Of a stretch of 9,619 nt of DNA, positions 5,464 to 9,619 are shown piece by piece. The notes beneath the pieces were generated by a model that was not told the DNA's origin, searched no databases, and was given only the letters and a program-made list of their open reading frames with translations. Position numbers and translations under genes: made by a program. The DNA lies in the NCBI GenBank assembly GCA_030642865.1, contig DAOWMW010000034.1:1-9619 (forward strand). The letters run 5' to 3'. This stretch comes from Desulfobacteraceae bacterium (GTDB lineage Bacteria; Desulfobacterota; Desulfobacteria; Desulfobacterales; BuS5). Position 1 is the first letter of the stretch. Every line of letters begins with the position of its first letter.

Positions 5464-8281
5464 TACCATTTAAATACTTTTTAAGAAAACGGCCTGTATA
5501 GGAAGCATCAATATCTGATATGATTTCAGGTGTTCCGCATGCCACAACATATCCCCCTTCATCCCCGCCCTCGGGGCCCAGATCAATTATATAATCAGCG
5601 GTTTTTATAACATCCATATTATGTTCTATTACAATAACAGTGTTCCCTGTTTCAACGAGCATTCCAAGAACACTTAAAAGCTTTTTTATGTCATCGGTGT
5701 GAAGCCCGGTGGTGGGTTCATCCAGGATATATACTGTTTTGCCTGTACTCCGCTTGCTCAGTTCCCGTGCAAGTTTCACCCTTTGAGCCTCACCACCGGA
5801 AAGAGTAATGGCAGACTGACCCAGATGAATATACCCAAGCCCCACGTCAACAAGGGTTTTAAGCTTCGAATATATTGTCTGGATTTTACCGAAAAAATCA
5901 GATGCCTGATTAACTGTCATATCAAGAACTTCAGCTATATTTTTCCCTTTATATTTTATCTCAAGGGTTTCCCTGTTATATCTTTTTCCATGGCATACAT
6001 CGCAGGGAACATAAACATCAGGAAGAAAATGCATTTCCACCTTGACTATTCCGTCACCAGTGCAGGCTTCACACCGCCCCCCCTTAACATTAAAGCTGAA
6101 ACGGCCAGGCTTGTAACCCCGTACTTTTGCTTCCCTGGTCTTTGAAAAAAGCTCCCTTATAAAGGTAAAAAGGCCAGTATATGTCCCCGGATTTGAACGG
6201 GGTGTTCGACCAATGGGGGACTGATCAATATTTACCACCTTATCAACATGTTCCAGGCCTGTTACTTCGGTATGGGCACCAGCAGGGACCCTGGAGAGGT
6301 ATAATCTTTGTGACAAAATATTATTCAGAGTTTCAAATACCAGAGTCGATTTACCCGATCCGGACACACCTGTCACGCATATAAAAGAACCCAGGGGAAA
6401 TTCAATATCAATATTTTTAAGATTATTCGCGGAGGCTCCTTTAATAATCAGACTCTTCCCATTACCAGGATTTCTCTTATCAGGAACTTCTATTTTTTTA
6501 CGCCCGGAAAGATATTCCCCTGTCAGGGAAGCAGAGGATTTTAAAAGTTCTTCTGGTGTTCCTGAAAAAACAACATTCCCCCCTTTCATACCTGCCCCGG
6601 GGCCCATATCAAGGACATGGTCACATGCAAGTATTGTCTCTTCATCATGTTCCACCAAAAGAACTGTATTCCCCAGATCGCGCATATTTAAAAGGGAGGC
6701 TAAAAGACGCTGGTTATCCCTTTGATGAAGACCTATGCTCGGTTCATCCAGAACATATAAAACACCGGTGAGTTTGGAACCTATCTGGGTTGCAAGGCGG
6801 ATTCTCTGGCTCTCTCCCCCTGAAAGGGTGGATGCTGACCTGTTTAATGTGAGGTAAGAAAGTCCCAGATTATTCAAAAAACTTAATCTTTCAATTACTT
6901 CCTTTAAAATTTTACGAGCTATGAGTTCTTTTTTCCCGGTCAGATTCAAACCTTTAAAAAATGTATATGCATTTGATATGGAAAGCGCCGTGGCTTCATG
7001 TATGGCAACTCCTTCTATTTTCACAGATCGGCTTGCCTGGTTTAATTTTGTACCGCCGCACTCCTGGCAAGTCCGGAAGTTCAGATATCGTTTTATATCT
7101 TCTCTGGAACCGGGTGAATTTGTCTCATGATAACGCCGTTTTAAACCCGGGATTATACCTTCATATGTTTTTTTATATCTGATTTTCCGATTATCTTTTT
7201 CAAAATAAAAATTTATTTTTTCGTTTTTTGAGCCGTAAAGGAGGATATCTTTAAAAGACTCCGGCAAATCCTTATAGGGTGTATAGATATCTGTTTTATA
7301 ATGAAATGTCAGGGCATCTAAAAATTCAATAAAATGAAGACTGTTTCTGTTTGCCCAAAGATCAACTGCTCCGTCCCTTAGAGATAAATCCTTATTGGGA
7401 ATTATAAGATCAGGGTCAAATTCTGTTATCGCTCCTATTCCATCACATTGCTGGCAGGCTCCTGATGGAGAATTAAAAGAAAAACTTGCTGGTGTAAATT
7501 CAGGATAACTGATTCCACACTTGACACAAGCCGCATTTTCACTGAACAAAATAGATTCTATCCCAACAATATCAACCAGAACCATGCCACCGGACTGCGA
7601 CAGGGCAAGCTCCAGTGAATCTGCGAGCCTGTTACGCATATTCTCCTTTACCACAAGCCTGTCTACTACAATATCGATATTATGTTTTTTATATTTATTC
7701 AGCTTTCCGGTCTCTTCTATATCTACAATCTCGCCGTCCACCCGTACCCTTGCAAAACCTTCTTTTTTCAGCCTGTTGAAAAGTTTTTCATGGGTACCCT
7801 TTTTCCCGGAAATTACAGGAGAAAAAAGTATAATCCTTGTCCCTTCAGGAAAAGAGATAATCTTGTCAAGTATTTGATCCAGGCTCTGGGAAGCTATGGG
7901 ATCGCCGCACTTATAACAATGGGGGGTCCCTATTCGTGCAAAAAGGAGACGCAGGTAATCATAAATTTCTGTAACTGTTCCCACCGTAGATCTGGGATTA
8001 TGGCTTGCAGCTTTTTGTTCAATTGCAATGGCAGGAGAAAGACCTTCAATCAAATCAACATCAGGCTTTTCAAGCCGCTCTAAAAACTGTCGCGCATATG
8101 CGGAAAGAGATTCCACATACCGTCTCTGGCCTTCGGCATAGAGAGTATCAAAAGCAAGGGTCGATTTTCCTGATCCTGACAGGCCTGTCACCACAATCAG
8201 ACTATTTCTGGGCAATTCCACATTAATATTTTTCAAATTATGCTGCCTTGCTCCCTGGATAATAATTTTTTCTGCTCCCAT
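5459..8281 (-). CDS. uvrA: Excinuclease ABC subunit A (UvrA)
   Basis: The damage-recognition ATPase of nucleotide excision repair; it dimerises, scans DNA and loads UvrB. The protein has 940 residues, full length, with no frameshift. First ATPase: Walker A G-L-S-G-S-G-K-S (33-40), signature L-S-G-G-E-S-Q-R (about 486-493), Walker B Y-V-L-D-E-P-S-I-G-L (509-518). Zinc-finger-like cysteine pairs are at C122/C125, C252/C255, C276/C279 and C405/C408. Second ATPase: Walker A G-V-S-G-S-G-K-S (638-645), zinc hairpin C737/C740 and C760/C763, signature L-S-G-G-E-A-Q-R (about 827-834), Walker B Y-I-L-D-E-P-T-T-G-L (851-860), switch histidine in V-I-E-H-N (about 884-888). ATG at 8281 follows AGGAG with 6 bases of spacing. 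It lies 93 bases after moaC and may be co-transcribed. I saw no obvious SOS (LexA) box. A small C4/G4 hairpin lies just upstream of the ribosome site. Confidence 0.98.
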   Translation of the reverse strand: MGAEKIIIQGARQHNLKNINVELPRNSLIVVTGLSGSGKSTLAFDTLYAEGQRRYVESLSAYARQFLERLEKPDVDLIEGLSPAIAIEQKAASHNPRSTVGTVTEIYDYLRLLFARIGTPHCYKCGDPIASQSLDQILDKIISFPEGTRIILFSPVISGKKGTHEKLFNRLKKEGFARVRVDGEIVDIEETGKLNKYKKHNIDIVVDRLVVKENMRNRLADSLELALSQSGGMVLVDIVGIESILFSENAACVKCGISYPEFTPASFSFNSPSGACQQCDGIGAITEFDPDLIIPNKDLSLRDGAVDLWANRNSLHFIEFLDALTFHYKTDIYTPYKDLPESFKDILLYGSKNEKINFYFEKDNRKIRYKKTYEGIIPGLKRRYHETNSPGSREDIKRYLNFRTCQECGGTKLNQASRSVKIEGVAIHEATALSISNAYTFFKGLNLTGKKELIARKILKEVIERLSFLNNLGLSYLTLNRSASTLSGGESQRIRLATQIGSKLTGVLYVLDEPSIGLHQRDNQRLLASLLNMRDLGNTVLLVEHDEETILACDHVLDMGPGAGMKGGNVVFSGTPEELLKSSASLTGEYLSGRKKIEVPDKRNPGNGKSLIIKGASANNLKNIDIEFPLGSFICVTGVSGSGKSTLVFETLNNILSQRLYLSRVPAGAHTEVTGLEHVDKVVNIDQSPIGRTPRSNPGTYTGLFTFIRELFSKTREAKVRGYKPGRFSFNVKGGRCEACTGDGIVKVEMHFLPDVYVPCDVCHGKRYNRETLEIKYKGKNIAEVLDMTVNQASDFFGKIQTIYSKLKTLVDVGLGYIHLGQSAITLSGGEAQRVKLARELSKRSTGKTVYILDEPTTGLHTDDIKKLLSVLGMLVETGNTVIVIEHNMDVIKTADYIIDLGPEGGDEGGYVVACGTPEIISDIDASYTGRFLKKYLNGK

Positions 8282-8374
8282 TTAAATCTCCTGAATGCCC
8301 CTGGCCATGGGGTTTAAGAAAATCATTTCTAATGCTTTATCGATCTTAAACCTGTCCCTTTTCAAAATCATTTT

Positions 8375-8872
8375 TCAAAAAGGCCTGCTTGAATGATCTT
8401 CCCTGAGAAACAAGCCACTTTTCCCCCCTGATTTTTCAACAAGGCAAATATTAGAAATTATCATTTTCTTATAATACGACTTACACATATCATAAATGGT
8501 CAGTGCCGCTGCAGAGACAGCCATTAAAGCTTCCATCTCTACCCCTGTCTGCCCCACAGTACGAGCGGAGGCTTCTATATTAATCGAGCCCTCCCCGGGA
8601 TCAGGGAAAAAATCAACCGAAATATGGGTAAGATTTAAAGGATGGCACATGGGGATAATCGAAGAGGTATTCTTTGCAGCCATGATCCCTGCAATTCTGG
8701 CGGTTTCCAGCACATTTCCCTTTTTAACAGTTTTGTCAAGTATCATTTCGCAGGTTTCCTGATCCATGGTAACAGTCCCACGGGCTACAGCTTTACGGGT
8801 GGTCTGATTCTTATCGGTTACATCCACCATTCTGACCCGGCCATTCTTATCAATATGTGTAAATTCCGACAA
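8375..8872 (-). CDS. moaC: Cyclic pyranopterin monophosphate synthase MoaC
   Basis: MoaC converts the 3',8-cyclo-GTP made by MoaA into cyclic pyranopterin monophosphate, the first stable intermediate of molybdenum cofactor synthesis. The protein has 165 residues, normal length with a slightly extended C-terminus (ending SSRPF). The catalytic set of the family is present at the E. coli positions: K51, H77 in M-C-H-P-L (75-79), E112 and E114 in G-V-E-M-E-A-L, D128 and K131 in Y-D-M-C-K. The start codon is TTG (8870-8872), with AAAGG about 10 bases upstream. The resulting N-terminus, M-S-E-F-T-H-I-D, is exactly what the family expects, which supports this start. No other moa or mob gene is nearby, so the pathway genes must be dispersed. 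It lies upstream of uvrA in the same direction. Confidence 0.97.
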   Translation of the reverse strand: MSEFTHIDKNGRVRMVDVTDKNQTTRKAVARGTVTMDQETCEMILDKTVKKGNVLETARIAGIMAAKNTSSIIPMCHPLNLTHISVDFFPDPGEGSINIEASARTVGQTGVEMEALMAVSAAALTIYDMCKSYYKKMIISNICLVEKSGGKSGLFLREDHSSRPF

Positions 8873-8941
8873 AATATTTTACCTTTTTTTATTCAGTGGT
8901 GTCCGGTCAGGAAATCGCAGGAAAAAAAATAGATAAAATAC

Positions 8942-9015
8942 GGGAAGTTTAATTGTTTTTTCCGCTATTAAAGAATAAATTTATTCAATACGCTACAAAA
9001 ATAAGTAAACTTCCC
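8942..9015. repeat. 74-base long palindrome between yjbQ and moaC
   Basis: GGGAAGTTTA (8942-8951) and TAAACTTCCC (9006-9015) are perfect 10-base arms that extend to 16 of 18 matches. With small bulges, pairing continues inward through GCTATT/AATACGC-like blocks to a perfect 14-base palindrome, GAATAAATTTATTC (8973-8986), at the centre. The whole 74 bases can therefore fold as one hairpin. On the minus strand it lies just after yjbQ and is followed by T-rich sequence (8921-8940 region), so it could act as a terminator or processing site. It does not share sequence with the 159-bp repeat. The rest of the 8873-9056 gap shows only the moaC ribosome site. Confidence 0.7.
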
Positions 9016-9056
9016 TCTTGCAAAATTCTAACCAAACACTACTGCTTTTTATTACC

Positions 9057-9443
9057 CTATGAAAATTTAACCACTACTTTTCTATTTCTGGGACCATCAA
9101 ATTCACACAAAAAAATCGACTGCCAGGTTCCAAGAACCGGTTTTCCCTTTTCCACAGCGATCACTTCAGATGAACCAACAAGGGTTGTTTTCATATGGGC
9201 AGCGGAATTTCCCTCCAGATGGCGATAGCCATCTTCCCAGGGAACAATCTTTTCTAAAATTGTTCTTAAATCCTCAGGAACATCAGGATCAGCGTTTTCA
9301 TTTATGGTGACAGCCGCAGTTGTGTGAGGTACAAAAACAAAGCAGAATCCATCTGTAATACCCTCTGAAGAAATGGCCCTGGCAATGGTAGGAGTAATAT
9401 CGATCATTTCGGTTTTTTTGTTTGTTTGGAGAGTAAATATCAT
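9057..9443 (-). CDS. yjbQ: YjbQ family protein (UPF0047, secondary thiamine-phosphate synthase enzyme)
   Basis: A small 128-residue protein of the widespread YjbQ/UPF0047 family. Some members show weak thiamine-phosphate synthase activity, but the physiological role is unclear. The family's conserved blocks are all present: P-H-T-T-A-A-V (39-45), N-E-N-A-D-P-D-V (48-55), Y-R-H-L-E-G-N-S-A-A-H-M-K (73-85), L-G-T-W-Q-S-I-F (104-111) and E-F-D-G-P-R (114-119). The three histidines H40, H75 and H83, which form the putative metal site, are intact. ATG at 9441-9443 follows AAGGG with 7 bases of spacing. The palindromic repeat begins only 23 bases upstream of the start codon, so the promoter must lie inside or beyond the repeat. 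It is transcribed toward moaC, from which it is separated by 184 bases containing a large hairpin. Confidence 0.94.
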   Translation of the reverse strand: MIFTLQTNKKTEMIDITPTIARAISSEGITDGFCFVFVPHTTAAVTINENADPDVPEDLRTILEKIVPWEDGYRHLEGNSAAHMKTTLVGSSEVIAVEKGKPVLGTWQSIFLCEFDGPRNRKVVVKFS

Positions 9444-9466
9444 ATATAAACCCTTTTTTTACTTTT

Positions 9467-9619
9467 AGGGTTCGCTCGAAAATAAATTGGCAATTTTAAG
9501 TGTTGAGGCGCCTGCCTGACAAGGCGCGAAAGCGTAGGAATATCAAGATATTTATACGTTTTCGTAACGCAGTCAGGCAGGATGGATCGACGATTAAAAT
9601 GTTAAGTTATTTTTGAGCG
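9467..9619. repeat. 159-bp-type palindromic repeat, copy C (cut by window edge)
   Basis: This is the reverse-orientation copy of the element at 4002-4160. The left end agggttcgctcgaaaataa and the right end ttaagttatttttgagcg match the ends of copy A in inverted order; only the last six or so bases are lost at the window edge. The central hairpin (9526-9565) is collinear with that of copy A without gaps. A second stem, CCTGCCTGAC (9511-9520) with GTCAGGCAGG (9572-9581), is perfect here but partly decayed in copy A. The 9444-9619 gap contains no gene, only the yjbQ ribosome site and this element. Confidence 0.88.
9494..9522 (-). promoter_or_regulatory. Possible outward promoter in repeat copy C, toward yjbQ
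   Basis: On the minus strand, TTGTCA (9517-9522, 5 of 6 matches to the -35 consensus), a 17-base spacer and TTAAAA (9494-9499) point at yjbQ. They would give a leader of about 44 bases. The -10 box is weak. The same arrangement exists in copy A toward yggS. Confidence 0.28.

Noticed and set aside
5699..8226. Several plus-strand open frames of 60-150 codons within uvrA
   Set aside because: They lie opposite a complete, motif-rich UvrA and show no family resemblance.
8282..8374. A possible LexA/SOS box upstream of uvrA
   Set aside because: Only an isolated CTGT is present; no paired ACAG at the expected distance, so no operator can be supported.
4002..9619. The 5.6-kb segment between the inverted repeats as a composite transposon
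   Set aside because: There is no transposase, the repeats are short palindromes, and the enclosed genes are housekeeping genes in both orientations.

Overview
The window looks like chromosomal DNA from an AT-rich anaerobic bacterium. The best guess is a Desulfobacterota (Desulfobacterales-like) sulfate reducer. The evidence is a four-subunit pyruvate-type 2-oxoacid:ferredoxin oxidoreductase, the iron-sulfur queuosine enzyme QueH, TTG starts on at least two genes, and housekeeping genes scattered among palindromic intergenic repeats. The taxon is an inference from gene content and style. No rRNA, tRNA, CRISPR array, transposase gene or phage gene was recognised.

Layout. (1) Positions 1-433, minus strand: a two-gene accessory cassette, a DUF4160 protein followed by a DUF2442 protein cut by the window edge, with a good sigma70-type promoter upstream. 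(2) Positions 434-718: no gene. This stretch holds a diverged end of a dispersed repeat, a roughly 70-base stem-loop and a separate 46-base palindrome. (3) Positions 719-3904, minus strand: a complete porG-porD-porA-porB operon (gamma, delta, alpha, beta). (4) Positions 3905-4177: no gene, mostly filled by a 159-bp palindromic repeat. (5) Positions 4178-5412, plus strand: a translationally coupled pair, yggS (PLP-binding protein) and queH (epoxyqueuosine reductase). (6) Positions 5459-9443, minus strand: yjbQ, moaC and uvrA, read in that order and converging on queH. (7) Positions 9467-9619: a second copy of the 159-bp repeat, inverted relative to the first and cut by the window edge.

How the genes fit together. 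PorGDAB interconverts pyruvate and CoA with acetyl-CoA and CO2 using ferredoxin, a central carbon and electron node in anaerobes. YggS (PLP homeostasis), QueH (last step of queuosine synthesis), MoaC (molybdenum cofactor), UvrA (excision repair) and YjbQ are single housekeeping genes with no shared pathway. The rest of the moa genes and uvrB/uvrC are not here.

No new multi-gene system is visible. The most interesting signal is non-coding: the palindromic repeat. Its two long copies are collinear without gaps across a central hairpin, and they differ there by compensatory base-pair changes. In both long copies the same end lies 17-30 bp from the start codon of a gene, where a conserved weak promoter-like motif points outward. 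A third, truncated copy lies upstream of the DUF4160 gene with the same end facing it. Two further unrelated palindromes of about 70 bp also occupy intergenic gaps.
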